A DNA stretch of 64,000 bases from Alentia gelatinosa (GCA_950022655.1 OX465581.1:106003125-106067124), one strand, 5' to 3'. Shown: positions 37,328 through 51,004, numbered from the stretch's first letter. Made by a program: numbers and translations. Notes: generated from the sequence alone by a model not told the origin.

Positions 37328-39940
37328 AAAGCGTTGCTGATAACGATCAAGTGATGTATTATTGTGACACCATTAAGTAACATTTATTTAACCCGTTGTT
37401 TTAGTGATAAGAACATAGGATGGTAGAAGCAGAGAACTAAACTTTAGGAACAGAGATTGGAGCGTTGTGCCGCAGTAAGTGGCGCTCATTTCGCTATTCG
37501 TCTGTGGGCGTGAGAAGGTGCATCAGGATGTGGGTGTGAATGATAGTAATGGCGACGCACAGGAGGCCCTCCGTCCACGGCACATGTATGCCTGGTCAGA
37601 TAAGAGTGTTACTGAGTAGGATGGATACCGTCCGAGCTCTTTGATGCAGTTTGTTTTAACTGATACCCAAGATACCTTAGTACCGTATACTGATAGAAGG
37701 GAATGTTCCATCTCTCTCAAGTAAGCAATAGGAAGGAAAATAACTTTTTTGAGTGGTATTTGCCTTTAGGCAAAACCATGAACTAGATTAATGTATTTCC
37801 TTTCTGATATATGTGATAAACCTGAGCCTCATCTTAGTGCTAAGAGACAGGTTAGGACTTAAATTGCGATATGTAAAGATGAAGTCATTAGGCCACAGGC
37901 GTTTGCCTGAATAAGATTTTATTTTTCCTGATTATAATTATTTTTGGTTAATCAACATTTAAAATAATGAAGGAGCTAAATTTATTCACCGTCGAAATAA
38001 TAACCCAATTACTCAAAACATACATTCTAGTGATGTAATTCTACACAAAATCGCCAGAAGTAAGTCCGCAACTCCTGCCTTGATATTCTGCTTAGATTCA
38101 TACGTCAGTGCTCTCCAAGTATCTATGTGAACTTATCAAAAGTAGAGTGATCCATTTGACTATGATTTGATGACATCCATAAATAGCATCAACCCTACTC
38201 TCGTGATCATCTAGTTTTCTTGTTCGTGTCAACATCTCTCTCTTAATTTACCTAAGACTCTCATTCAGAGCTAATTTCTAGAACACGATTTTGGAATTTC
38301 CTCAGTCCTTCCTTATCATTCACATGATGTCTTGTATAAAGTATCCGCAGAAGACTCACTCCCTGATATGCGTCAAGAATGATATATCTGTAGGTGAACG
38401 TTCACACTACTTTCGACTTAAATTGGTTGTTGTTTACCCACTTTATCATAACGTGAACATATATACACTGCACGTGCAATCTATTCTTAACTGCTGTCTA
38501 ACCCTGTGTCCGTCATGTTCTCTCTTCGTTAGCCTGCTGAAAAGCAAACACTGCTTGACAGTTTAGCAGGGAGTTTAACCTTGAGGTAATTTCCATCTTA
38601 GGACTGATTTGGCTATTCAGTTAGTTCAGCCGTGTGTGTGTGCCAAGACGTCCATGCTGAAGGTGTGACATCCATGGAGAGAAAACGGGAAGTGGAAGTG
38701 CAATCGTGATCTCGCTACGATAAGTCTTTGAATATAAGGCTGGGACCTATAGTAGTAGTTTCTACACATCCAAGGATTTCTTCAATTTTATTCAGCATAT
38801 AATCAATCAATCGTCAAGTAAATATATTTATGAAGATGATCTGTACTTTTTATTTATTAGATGTTATCCCCTAAAGAGCCCTTAAAGACTGTATCAATGC
38901 CCAGCGGGAACTGAACTCGTTTATGTTTTCGTCCCTGTCGTAGCGAAGTCACTGGAAGCTGACTATTAACCAAAATTCATCACCGAAATCATTCTCCTAT
39001 GGAGTTTTTATTTCCCCTCTCACTGTCTAAAATGGAGCCGATAGCGTGTTGCGTGTTTTTACAGATATTCATGTCAGTTCTGCATTAAAAGTGGAATAGG
39101 AAATAAAACGCAATGACTAATGCAGTCTTCGACCTGGACGGTTGCATGACGGACAGCCTCATCAGCATTGAGGAGAAAACACTGGTCCACGTGATATACC
39201 CCTCCGCACGCCAAACTAATACCCAGAGCGCACAACTTTCTCCCTTTTTTGTTTTTTAAAGTTTCCCCTCCGTGACTTGTAATACGCCTGGCCCTAGTGG
39301 GCACGTTAGCATGCACCTATTTTAAACTGGAACCATTTAACTTCCCCGCTCCCAGTTATACAAGCCGGCAAATGCCCGACTCGGTCCGAGTTGGCTGCAC
39401 TGTACTCGCCTCAGTTTGGCAGCGTTATCTACGACAGAATGCTATTTCACTATGGGTAGCTTGCATTTGCGTTAATAATTGAAATCCCAACCCCCGGTTT
39501 TAGAGGGAGAAGTCACGGTGTTGTTTCAATGCGCGTACAACAATAGAAGAGACTCGCTATTGTAGATACCGGGTATGGAACATGTTAGGTATGAGGAGAT
39601 GAGGTTAGACCTAACGGCGAGGCATTTGTATTGAATGCCAGTTTGGAAGGAACAGTTCATTGGAGCGACATGTATAATTGAGAGGTCAATGATACATATG
39701 CAAAAACTACCAATGTAATTCATTTCAGTATTGAAGGAACTTCCAACATTGAAGGGGAAGTGTGCTGCTTCTAAATGTATCTTAATTAGCGAAACATCTG
39801 TTTTGTCCTAAAAGGTTGATACGCTTATATGTATTTCACCCCTACAAAGGCTTGTGTCTTTTCTGTGCTAGTAGAACCACCATTTCGGATAATATGTTTT
39901 CGTGTGTCCGTAGTCAATGTAAAACAGCCTATTGTGTACA
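37326..39940. other. AT-rich intergenic DNA
   Basis: No gene was recognised. The short frames lack known motifs. Confidence 0.5.
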
Positions 39941-39944
39941 GTAT

Positions 39945-40320
39945 AGGTCGTCAATAGGGGCGGCGGCGAGAGGGGCGGGGTGCTATGCTGGCCGTTGTAC
40001 GTGCGTGCGTGTATATACTACTTGATGTGTGAGCTCAGTTGCTGCCGGCCCAGGTTGCATGTCTGGCCACTATTGGCTGCGCCCGGCAGCATGTCGTGCT
40101 GAGCCCACCCGGAGCCGCCAACATTGCCCTGTGCGTGTCGCCGCCCTGCCCAGCCATGTGCATCCAGCCGCAGCCTCACGCCATCCACAACTGCGGGCCT
40201 TGTATGCTGAGCACCCTGCCTCACCAATAGGCCACGCACGCCTCCATGGTATTCGTATTCTCATCCGCAGCGGCTGGTCAAGCGCCCCACAGCCTTAACG
40301 CCCTTCGCTGAAGCCAGTCT
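39945..40320. promoter_or_regulatory. CpG-rich islet
   Basis: GC-rich block starting with GGGGCGGCGGCGAG, followed by GCC/CAG-rich DNA. Frames are open in several phases on both strands. One at 40039-40230 is Cys-rich but matches no family I know. Candidate regulatory element or unrecognised exon. Confidence 0.3.
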
Positions 40321-40600
40321 ACACCCTTGTTCTAAGCATATGCGTTGTTAGGCCATATCAGAGTCCCATTGGCATAGGAAATGGTTGCACATTCAGATAT
40401 TCAAACAGTTTAATGCACGAATGCCTGTTTTCTTGTATTGTATCGAATTGTTTTGTACGGAACTAGCTCCTAGCTGATAACCTGGGATACATGTAACTTG
40501 TGTTGTCTTGGATCTTCAGTGGAAGAACTACACACTGTGGTAGAACTGACAGGTATAAACAAACAAAAACAAATCTTTTCACTCTATAGCCCTTTTCCAG

Positions 40601-40755
40601 CTGCGGGGCCCCTAGTTTCAGCAGCTAATTCACAAAATATGTCAGGGCCTTTACCTCCAGCAGCTGTGTCACATCCCACCCCATACGTGCCAACAGTGAC
40701 CTTTACCGCTGCCAAACATCCTACAGTATCCCCACCCTTAATTACCAGTGGCTGA
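40601..40755 (+). other. Possible exon (Pro/Ala/Thr-rich), low confidence
   Basis: A strong 3' splice-site-like sequence (pyrimidine tract ending CCCTTTTCCAG at 40600) is followed by an open frame to TGA at 40753-40755. The frame encodes about 50 residues rich in Pro, Ala, Thr and Val (for example MSGPLPPAAVSHPTPYVP). The composition differs from the AT-rich flanks. No family is recognised. It may instead be a transposon-derived or chance frame. Confidence 0.2.
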
Positions 40756-40759
40756 TTCC

Positions 40760-43555
40760 GTAGCCACCTCACAGCCCTCTGTATCGTAGCCACTTCACAG
40801 CATTTGCAACTGAAAATTCAGTGACACCCAAAGCTAAAAGAGTCACCATATATCTGAGTTTGAGCATGATTTTGTCGCCAGCCAGACAAGTTATTGGCAA
40901 TTGTCAATTTTGTCTTTTATTTGATATTAAGAGTTATGGGTGATAGGTAAGTCCCGCTAACAAAAAAGTCAGAATGGTTTATTAAGGCCTATGAATTCCC
41001 GCATTGCTAAAGCCGTTTATATGAATAGCTGCATATTCGCATTACTAATAATCTTGTTATTCCCCTATCTTAACAGTTAGAACAGTAGAAGAAGTATGTC
41101 AAAATTAACTCGACCATTCCCTAGATTATTATACATGTATATGAAAACTTTGGTCACCGAATTTATATCTCCGACCATGTTTGAACTTAACTCGTCTAAT
41201 TTAGACCACTAGTTATAGATTAAAGCAAAGCTTAACGTTTCCTCTATCTGCTCGTGACCGACTCAACCAATGTTTCATATACATGTTCATATGTTTGATA
41301 ATACGAACAGGTGCCGATGCCTCAAAAAGTATATAAAGATCTACTTTTATAACGTTTTAGGACATATGTGTTCCAAACATATTTATGTTCCGCATCAAAG
41401 CTCATGCACGATGGGTGATACTATTTCTAAATACAATTCTGAACGGATCGTTTCACAAAAAATGTCTCTGGATACCGCCCACAGCGATTACTTTAGGCAG
41501 CAATTAGGGAATTCCCCAGAAAGAGGGGAATTTTGCTTACCTGTGAATGTATCTTCACATCTCTTGATCCACCTCTATATTATCACCTCTCTCCCTAGGC
41601 CCCTACCCTGAGTCACCCCTCCTGCATCACCTTTATTCTGGCGCTTCCCGCCATACCAGGCATCGTCAACATTCCGGTGTGTACGGTTCCGGGTGACCAG
41701 CGAAGCGGAGCCCTCGCTGGGTGCTGGCAGCTGGTGTAGGGAACCATCAGGTGACGGACGGGCACCAGCACGCACAGGTACCGCAGGGGACGGACGGGTG
41801 AGGGTAGACCCCCTCGGGGTTTTTCCCTCCTCTTTCTCTCTTTCTACCCCCTCGACTTACCCGTACATGGAACACCTGAACCACCTGCACGCACACTACT
41901 CAGAGAGCCCACAGGTTCCCGCCAAAAACATAAAGGTCCGGATTCTACCAATGTACCATGTAGGCTGAGGCGTGGAGTTCCATACAGGACTAAATTAGCA
42001 GGACTATTAATGATTTGGTAGTCATACTTCGGACCCGACACACGCCTCGTCACACGATACTAAATTAGCAGGACTAATTTCTTTCTTTATATATGATAAT
42101 CAGAACGTATCCAATATAAGCTGGAAAGAATTTGCTCTGTGTATAACCTTCTCACAAATACTAAGATCCTATATTAGCAAAGCTTCCCATCTTTCTTCCA
42201 TGGTCATCGGGGTTCTAATAAAGGATACCTTGTTAGTGACTGGATAATGAGTCCTCGCCTTCCTAGCTCCGTCCTCGTCTGAAGTTCTGTGGAGCATTGT
42301 TGGCGTATAGCGTGCCTTTACATGCACCCAGAAACACTCCTCACATGTCAGCTGAACGCGTCTAGACATAATTGGACACATGGATAAAATGAGGGCCCCT
42401 TTCTCTCCCTTGCATGTCACCACGAAGCCCGTCCAGTATTCACCATCTATAGGGGCATACATTAGCGTGCCTCCAACGGTCCCACCATCGATCCGCCTGC
42501 CGTGCAATTGGTCTGCCTACCTCTGAAAGGGTGTGGTGATCATGCTTGATTTCTACCCGGGGCAGGTGGGTAGCTTGGGGCACAGCATGTGGGCAGCCTG
42601 TGGACGTGGGATACAGGGGGTTGGGGCGAAAACGCATGGCATAACTGAATGAGTCAACTAGAGAAGAGTTTCTGTGAACTCAGGGAGCCGGGGCATGGAG
42701 CCGCTTGCGTGTCGGCGCATGCATGTCGCCATGTCAGTATGGTGGTAGACGATATGGCTGCGCATATAGCCCGCACGCATAACAATGAGCTGTAGCATCG
42801 TGACATGCATGCATGCGCACGTGTGCATGTAGACAGCACATGTCGTGTTCGTCACACAGACTTTACCCTAGTTGTGAACATCTGCTCAACTTTCGTTTCG
42901 GTGAAGCGCTGTGTGTTTCAATTAATAACGATGATTTCTGTTCTCGTCACTGAAGCAGAAATTCAACGAGCAGAGGTAATAAATAACGTCAAAGGATATG
43001 TCACATTATCTGTTGCTCATGCAATCAACTGAATATACACCCGCCAAATGTGGTTCATGACATGACTATTGAAGTGTTCTTAATTTCTGGACTACCATGT
43101 TGACAGCGATTCCTCTATAACAGATCTAGTCACTTTAATGTTATATATAACGCGGTACTATGCGTTGATATGTAGCTTGAAAGAGCGACTTGTGATGAAT
43201 CGAAGGTAATAAACACTTTAAAAAAGACAGTCAGATGTAACAATAACAACACATCGTGAGGCAAATTGAATTAACGTATGGTAGTGCTTAGATCAGGTTA
43301 GACATCATGCTCTGAATTAGGAACTGTTTACCATAAACCCAAAAGTCTGGTAGACTTAGTAACAACTTCGAATCAGAATTACTAATGCCCTCGCACACAA
43401 ACACACTCGAGTAGCTGAAACAGAATACATCATGGAAGGGTGACTTCTGGCCCACCATTGATCTGGCGGCAAACCCAGATGGACAAATCGACTTCATTCG
43501 TTGTTTAAGTCTTTGTTCAGTTACACGAACTCTGTTGTTTGGAGGGTCATGTGGG
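40760..43555. other. Mostly AT-rich intergenic DNA
   Basis: A GC-richer stretch at 41580-41850 contains GGACGGACGGG twice (about 41753 and 41789). The words ACTAAATTAGCAGGACTA recur at about 41988 and 42060. CATGCATGCATGCGCACGTG-like alternating sequence is at 42804-42823. No gene was recognised. Confidence 0.45.
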
Positions 43556-43559
43556 TGGG

Positions 43560-44310
43560 CCAAGCCTCACTTCTCCAGGGGATAAAGAGTGGTTATAGGG
43601 GAAAGAGTTACCGATGCGGTACTATGCGCGGAGACGTATCGGGGAGAGGGAGGGGTGGGACCTACTCTAGGTGCCCGCAGGGCGCGAGGGGCATTGGCAC
43701 GTCAGGGGGAGCCTACAAGTAGACCGTGGATAAAGAATCAGAAACCTCTTCCTGCTGCCATCCTCCACCTGCTCTGCCACCACTACCACACGCATTGACT
43801 CCAACCCGCCCATATATCCTCCGGCAATGCACCATCCCTGATCATCAACACTACACCCCCCCCCACCCCCACCCCCACCCCCCCCCAACACACACACACC
43901 TACTCTACAGGTGAACCGTGTCGATGTACTGTCGGCCACTCACTGCCGCGCCTCATTAAATATACAGTCACCCCAACACACTCAACATGCCCCACCCATC
44001 CTCCTCTCACCCGACCGAGCCTCCACCGCATGGCCCCACGCCCCCGCCCCCTTGAAATAAGGGGTGTAGATCGGCGGCCGGAACAAGTCAGACTGACTGT
44101 TATCGACCCCGACAAACAAACGCATGTGCCCGCCATGACGTGCGTTCTGATGGCCGGTTTGCATGACGGGCCCGCCCGCGCCGCGCTCAGCGCTATCGAT
44201 ATCATCGGGAGTTCAATAGGTATTGGAAGGCCACAGGGGGAAGGGGCAGGTAGGGCGCCGCCCGCCGCAGGTTACTGCGTCTGTGTATGTGTGTGGAAGG
44301 AGGGTGGAGG
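43560..44310. promoter_or_regulatory. CpG island with a CCCCCAC-rich core
   Basis: A GC-rich island with a C-rich simple-sequence core at 43855-43887, and CpG-dense flanks at 43610-43700 and 44010-44270. The GCATGTGCCCGCCATGACG area around 44120 resembles the other islands in texture. No recognised coding domain. Confidence 0.35.
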
Positions 44311-45315
44311 TGTTGGATACGTTGTGTCGTCTGTATCAAACACCTCCCATGACGTTACCTGATTGTAGCCGGTTTTAATACATTATAGAGTGGTTGGGAG
44401 GAAGGAAGTTTCCATATTCGTTGCCGATTACAGGTTTATTCAAGGGGAGGGTAGGGGAAAATATACATTCCGAGTTTTCTACTTTCAGTTAACTACATGG
44501 TTTATTGTGTAAGTTTATAGAGATGTTCAATATGTAATCATTAAACTACCTCTCCAGTTTAACAATGAAAAAGTTTGCCAGCATGTGCATGCATACAGCC
44601 TGAGAAAGAGATACGCACATGCAGAAGAACCTCTCTCCTCTTCAGTTGTTTTTCTAGATTTCCAGGAAAGACGCGGGAGAAAGGACCCTTATTGTTAGTA
44701 GCATAATGCACCAAAAGTCTTATAGACAATAGCTATGACTGTGGTACATGTATTGATCACTCACAATTGAGTCAAGTACTCGTATACATGAAGATAGCTG
44801 AAACTCCTGTCACGCTATTCTTCATTACATTATCGATTCCAATGTACAGTTACATACATGAACTTGGGTAAGTCTCGGCTTGACAAACAATATCTAAAAA
44901 TCTATGTATATCTTATACCTGAATTATAACTCTAGCAATAAAAAGGTGGTATTCATTAAAGCTAGAATTTTACATGTATATGGCAGAAGGAGTTGGACAG
45001 TACCATTGCTATATTCTAGACATAGTTTCTTCCAAATAATCACTCCTCCACATTCATCCATCAAATGTATTTCTATATTTTTTAACCACATAGAATATGT
45101 CATCGCCCTCTACATTGAAAAGGTGCCGATCTTTGTATGCTAAGGATTTTACAGGAAAAAGAAAGCATAAATATTGGAGTGCATCGGTGAATCAATGAAA
45201 TATATTAAGTCAGTGAATTATAATAAATAACCATGTGATTAGACACCATTCTTTGAAAATTCTGCAATAGCTACGATCATTATTTCTTTAGTATTTCTTC
45301 AATGACTTTCTGAAC
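44311..45315. other. AT-rich intergenic DNA
   Basis: No gene was recognised. Confidence 0.5.
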
Positions 45316-45319
45316 CGGC

Positions 45320-45620
45320 CGTAGTAGTGTATTGTAAGTAGCGGGCGAGTGGGGCAGGAGATGGGGCGGGGGGGGGGGTGTAAAAGAGGGCAGGGTGTTA
45401 TCCAGTGCGGGGCTTCAACTGCGTCTTTAATGGATGATCACCATGCCGAGCACGTGTCGAGCCTTGTCCGGTCAAAATGGCGGGCACGAATTTCCCACCG
45501 AGAACAAATATAATGGCAGATGTGCGGGGTCTGTTTTTAATGCATGTGTCCTATATTTGCACGCCGTGATTGTGGTGGGCAGGTGAAGGTGAGTGGGAAA
45601 GACAGCGGAAGACGTTTTCA
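45320..45620. promoter_or_regulatory. Small GC-rich islet
   Basis: It contains an 11-base G run (45368-45378), CAAAATGGCGGGC (about 45475, YY1-like) and scattered CpG. No gene was recognised. Confidence 0.25.
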
Positions 45621-45989
45621 ACCATCCGTGCCAAATTAGATGTTCAGTTACAACCTGGCGAATGGATGATTGAAAGGTGAGTTCAACAATGTCCCGTCGT
45701 AAAATCTAGGAGAAGAGCTGCCGGTCTGGGGAAGCTTATACTGAGATCCCGGTGGTTTTGTGTATCATTCCCTGTGTTGTTTTTGTACGTCATAGGATAG
45801 TAGCGCAGACACATAGTACATATTTACAGACCCGTGTTTACGTAGTAACCGAAAAGGAAAACAAATTAAAAGAACTCCTATTATGCAAAATAGAAAATTC
45901 ACGTCCACATCTGCCAGCAAAGGGATTGAATTGAGATGTGTTTATATTAACATGGAAGTGATTTTTTTTCTATTTAAACTTTGCTTGCT

Positions 45990-46215
45990 TAAGACAGGTG
46001 TAACTCCCCACCTGTGGTAAAGACCCCGTCATCCCGCCTACCCCCTGGGCCGAGCCCACCCCATGTGAGCCGCGGAAGGACCTTGCGTCGTCTTCCCATG
46101 GCCCACCCCCGGTGGAGTTCAAACGAATAGCCATCGGCCACAAGCCCGGGTAAACAGAAGAACAGTTATGTCCTCCGCCCTTCTCCTCGCCACCTGACGA
46201 TGGGCAGACATGATG
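45990..46215. promoter_or_regulatory. Small GC-rich islet
   Basis: About 200 bases of CCC/GGC-rich DNA between AT-rich flanks. The minus-strand frame across it has no known motif. Confidence 0.25.
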
Positions 46216-46650
46216 GCCATGTATACTTTCCTTGGGCAGGTTCCCACGATACCACCAATAACGTGTCATTTCCGTGAGGGATATATTTACCTAAGATAGA
46301 CCACACCTACGATAAAGTGCCTTTTTCTCTCAAAAGGTAAAGTAGATAGAGTAAAACAATTTTCTTACTTCCTTATACCCTTCCCTTACCTCTACCCCAA
46401 TCATATCGCAATCACACATATCCATTTCGCGCAGGAAAATCCCATATTATGTGGTAATAGTCAGGAACCGTACATGATTTCTTGTTTAAGGCGTAGATAA
46501 AGAGCGCAAGTGAATACTCTTCCCTGTGCACCTGATGTAAATGTTACCACACCAGACGTGACGACTGGGATTCTACTTTGGAGAAATTAGGGTAATTACC
46601 AGGTGTTCTTTTTAGTTTGGTTTATTATTGTTTTGGATCTCTTATGCTTG

Positions 46651-46661
46651 TATGTGTGTGT

Positions 46662-46755
<94 letters not shown>
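46651..46755. repeat. Compound TG/TA dinucleotide array
   Basis: A short TG run (46651-46662) passes into about 46 TA units. Confidence 0.97.
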
Positions 46756-46758
<3 letters not shown>

Positions 46759-47029
46759 TATATGTTGATCAAAAATGGAGATGAGACAATTGCCAGCTCC
46801 TGAATATGAGTATTCCGAATGCTAGATTTTGCTAGCATGTGCATCCTGTCGGTTGCCTTTCCATGACATTATGAGCAGTGACGCCTATATATGACATCCG
46901 TAATACAAAGAATTCTTATGCTTTCATAAGAGGTTGTTTAAACAGGAAAGTGATATAAATAGATCTTTTATGTTAACAAGGATATACCGCTCCATCGCGA
47001 TCTGAATGTTTCGGAGTGTTTCGGGTCTC

Positions 47030-47131
47030 TTCCAACTACATTTATAAAGGTAATGCCGCTTTGTCCGAATTAGGTTTCCATAGTAATTTCCAACATGATA
47101 GTTCCGACATGGTAGAAGCTAGCCAATGCAA
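47030..47131 (+). repeat. Dispersed repeat of about 100 bp, copy 1
   Basis: It shares TTCCAACTACA, TATAAAGGTAATG, TTAGGTTTCCAT and CCAACATGATA, in the same order and spacing, with a second copy 1.4 kb downstream. No terminal repeats were identified, so it may be part of a longer decayed element. Confidence 0.7.
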
Positions 47132-47439
47132 TATTTAAGTGAATTGAATTATAATGTTACTTAATATGGTTCAAATAATATCTAACTTGATCAAACCTGT
47201 ATCTCTCGCCTCCAGACACAATCCTAGAACGTTAAAAGGAATCAAGATATTGATCGTGATCGTCATCATCAGTCTCTTCAAGCCCAATGATACTTCCCCA
47301 TTGCCCAAACTCACACATCCCATACCTGATGCTAATAACTGGGCCCACACAGTCGCATTTTCTAGAGACGTATTAGGCGGTTATATCTTGGCCCGCGTCA
47401 ATATGATTTTATGCGCCTCTTTTAGTGCTTTAAAGACAA

Positions 47440-47820
47440 TCACCTTCACCTGACAACAGGTCGTAAATACCTGGGGGAGGAACAGGCTGACAGCACGTTG
47501 AGCACCAAAGGGACAGTGGTGACGCTAAGAGAACGTGCACATGCACACCCCATCGCCGTCTTAATACGGAGGAATTATCCCCCCGCCTTTTTAAGGCCCT
47601 ATCCGGCAAGGATTTATGCCTGCTTGGAGGCGGGTGTGTGGTCGGATAATGGACGGCCCGCACGATAAGTGGCCATCACAGGTGTGTATAATCTCACGGG
47701 GTCCTGCCTGCGCCCAGATCACCTGGACGGCGGGGATACAGACCCTGGAGGAGGCCGTTGTGTGTGTGTAGCTCAGCGGTGGGTGAGACAGGACCGGGTG
47801 GGGTTGTGTTGTAAGGACAT
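47440..47820. promoter_or_regulatory. GC-rich islet
   Basis: It holds GC-rich, CpG-containing DNA. A TAGCTCAGCGGTGGGTGAG word near 47768 resembles a tRNA A box, but no matching B box or cloverleaf was found. Confidence 0.3.
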
Positions 47821-48457
47821 GGAAGTCTAGCTAAAAGAATTGTTCAGCGGATACCATGGAACCCTTTATTAAGTGAATTGAATCATGATGTCTCTTATCT
47901 CTTTTTTATACCTAAGGTTTCTGTTCCTGTGGACAAAACCAGGATCTGAGCTTTTGTCAAATCATTTGGACCATAAATCTGGGAATATTTCAGTCAAATT
48001 GTCTATTTTATGTTATTCATCAGTCTGGCTTGTTTAGTTGTATACATGTCTTATTTCTGCACGTGTATACCATATGGCTTCTATCCTTTCAGCTGATGTG
48101 ATATACATGTACTAATGTCTTGTCCCTAATACACTAACTCGATTACCTCTCAGGGGCGCCCACAAGTACTTTAGTACTGGATTTGTGACGTATAATCCAG
48201 TGATGTACATGTGCATTTATAAACATATATCTGTGAAGCTAGAATTAAAGTCATTTGGTTTTTAAACAAAGACAGACTAAGTTGCTATGTTGTCATCTTT
48301 CACAAGTGTTTATGAAGCATACGATTAAGACAATATCTATATTTGTCTCCTGAATTTATATTACACTTTATTTCCACGTGATGCACATTGACATATCTTC
48401 TTTGATATTATTGTTCTTAAGCCATTCATTATATTCTGTACTATTGTAAAACCTCAC

Positions 48458-48548
48458 TTCCAACTACAATTATAAAGGTAATGCTGCTCTGTTCGACTTA
48501 GGTTTCCATGGTAATATCCAACATGATACTTCCGCTAGCAAATGCATG
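48458..48548 (+). repeat. Dispersed repeat of about 100 bp, copy 2
   Basis: It is colinear with 47030-47131, with scattered substitutions. Confidence 0.7.
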
Positions 48549-48549
48549 A

Positions 48550-50295
48550 AGTATGGATCTTAGCTGAAATGGATAGAGTCAGGATATTCCCGCCTTCTAG
48601 CTTACTTTTTATGAGATTGTTTATTTATAACTCCTAGTACACTTGCAACTAGTTACACGCTAAAGTAAGCATACTAGACACACGATGTGTCTACCTCCCA
48701 AAACGTGCATTTAAAAAGACTTACATTTTTTTCCCAAAAGAAAACACACATGGAAGATGAGGTATTACTAGCCATTTGTAAAACCACAGCTGATGCGAAC
48801 CAGGATTGACCGAGCAACTCCTCAAGTTATAACTCACCAAGTAACTCGTTACAATAAAGTCACGTGTGAGACGGCGGCCTCGGGCCCTACTTTCTTGTGG
48901 TAGAACATAACGAGTCAATGAGGACAATGAGCTACTCACTTGGGTGCGTGTGAGCTGCTCGCACCAGCAGGTAACTAGAGACTTAACACTTTGTGAGTAG
49001 TGGATTGGTGGCAGGAGACGAACTTAGGCCCCCTATATGTAGACCATGGCTGAGTAATATCTGTATTGAGGTAAGCTAAAACCAGAAAATCACCTCTGGG
49101 TGTATAACTAATCTTCAATAGTGGAGGAGTAAGGCTAAGAGTTAAAATGTAGCAAGTTGGAGACTACAGATTAGATCAGTTCTGCAGTTCAATAATCGGA
49201 AAGTTTACTTGGCGTGTACAGGTTACAAGTTATCTATCAGACCAGTAGGCATGCTGCAGGTGGGAAGTAAATGGGAAATATGAGATGAGAATACTCGAGT
49301 AGTAGTCATTGACTACACAATTGACATGTAACCAGACTAGAATGACAATGGTGGGCGGTCTATATAACAAAACATTAGGAGATGAACAATGCGTAAATAG
49401 AATAAGAGCAGTACATTGGTAATAACTAAAGTACTTATGATCCATATGAGAGCAGCTGGTGAGCTGTAACTCACCATGGGATGAGCGAAATGCAAGTAGT
49501 ATAAGAGCAATACTATGGCCAATGGGTGCCATCTTTTTTTTTTACGAGAGATGTATTGGTGATTGGCAACAAAACGTACATACAACCAGGAGGAGGGGGG
49601 GTCTATAGCCTACCAATAGATCGCACGCACACAAGCCGAGTAGCTCGTGGAGGGAGGGTGAATTGGAGGTGAGTTAAAGATGAGCAGTAGACGAGCTGCA
49701 CTCGGTGCCCGGACCGCCTGGCGCTGCACGTGTGAGCTGTCAGAGTTTGATAGTAGTTTTTTTTTCACGCGCGGCCTGTCTGCGGGCCCTGCTTTTATCC
49801 CGAGCGTTTTGGAAGCAGGTAAAAAGGAATGAGAGATAGCAAAACGCATTTCGGAGATGGTTTCCTCCTGGTGTGTGGTGGGAGGGGAAGGAGGAGGGGG
49901 AAGGGCAGATCAAGACAAAGCCAAACTCCACTTCCGGGAACTGCCAAGGGGTCAACGACCAGTAGTTTGATGGTGCTGGTGGGGGATGGTCGTTAAGACG
50001 GCTTCATAATCCAGGTAGAGTTGATACTGAATAAGACCGACTACTGGGAGAGTAGGGTTATTCTCAGTTAATTCGATTCCTTACAATGGCCTAGGGTCAG
50101 TACCATGCGTTCAGACAGAGTAAGATACCTTCTGGCAACAGGAAGCAAATTAGGACAATATAAATTTGATCTGATATTCTGGATTGACTATTTAACATCG
50201 TTCTCGCTATTGTACTCTTGTTCGTTTCCCATGGACATTTCAACCATTTACAGGGAGTGAGGTTTCTTGGTATCTCTCTAAAGTCTGGTAAGAGC
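48550..50295. other. Intergenic DNA upstream of the IRF2BP promoter
   Basis: No gene was recognised. AGTAGTATAAGAGCAATACTATGG near 49495 resembles AAATAGAATAAGAGCAGTACATTGG near 49395 and suggests a weak duplication of about 100 bp. GC content rises from about 49.6 kb. Confidence 0.4.
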
Positions 50296-51004
50296 GTTCG
50301 TGCCCGAGCTGTGCCCAGAGTGTAGTTAAAGAGGCCCAGGGACGTAGAATCTATGGGCGGCGGGCCCTCTGGTTGGGCGCGTGATGCTGGGAGACTGTGG
50401 GCCGGCGGGCTGTGTGGCGCGGGGAGGGGGATGCAAGGGAAGCACACGGCCGACAGGAGCACGTGCGGGGCGTCCACCCGCCCGCAGCGCCGCCACACGG
50501 TTTACAAACCGGCGCATGCGCATGCCCGCTGAATGCACATATGAGGCACGGCTGGGCTGACGGCGGCTCATTCAGAGACAAGCGGCCACGGCGAGAAGGT
50601 CGCCTCGCGCTGCACTATACTACTACGACCACCACTACTACAACGTACTCCAGCCAGCACTGCTGTTAACACATACACACAGCTGATACCACACGGTACC
50701 CTGCAAGCCACACAGCGGAGTACCTTTTACTGTGCAGGAGGAAAAGGATCTGCCACTTTACTCACATGGGAGCCAGGCGTGGCCGCCTCCTGTCGTCGTA
50801 CTACTACTAAGCGAGGCGGATGTGTGTTGGGATCTAGTGCTAGTTGGTGCTCTGTGTGGTGCCCGCGCCGCCGCCGCCTCCGCCGCCCGATGACACGGGG
50901 GCCCGGGTGGGCGAGCTGCGCTGTTCAGGTTATCATTACTGTTACTGTGACCGGAGCGCCAAGCAGTGCGGCCAGGACACAGGGACAGCCTGAGGACGAC
51001 AACG

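Noticed and set aside
41803..41826. A hairpin followed by T's that resembles an intrinsic terminator
   Set aside because: Rho-independent terminators are not relevant in this eukaryotic context, and no transcript is known here.
47760..47800. A tRNA A-box-like word, TAGCTCAGCGGTGGG
   Set aside because: No B box or cloverleaf could be drawn downstream.
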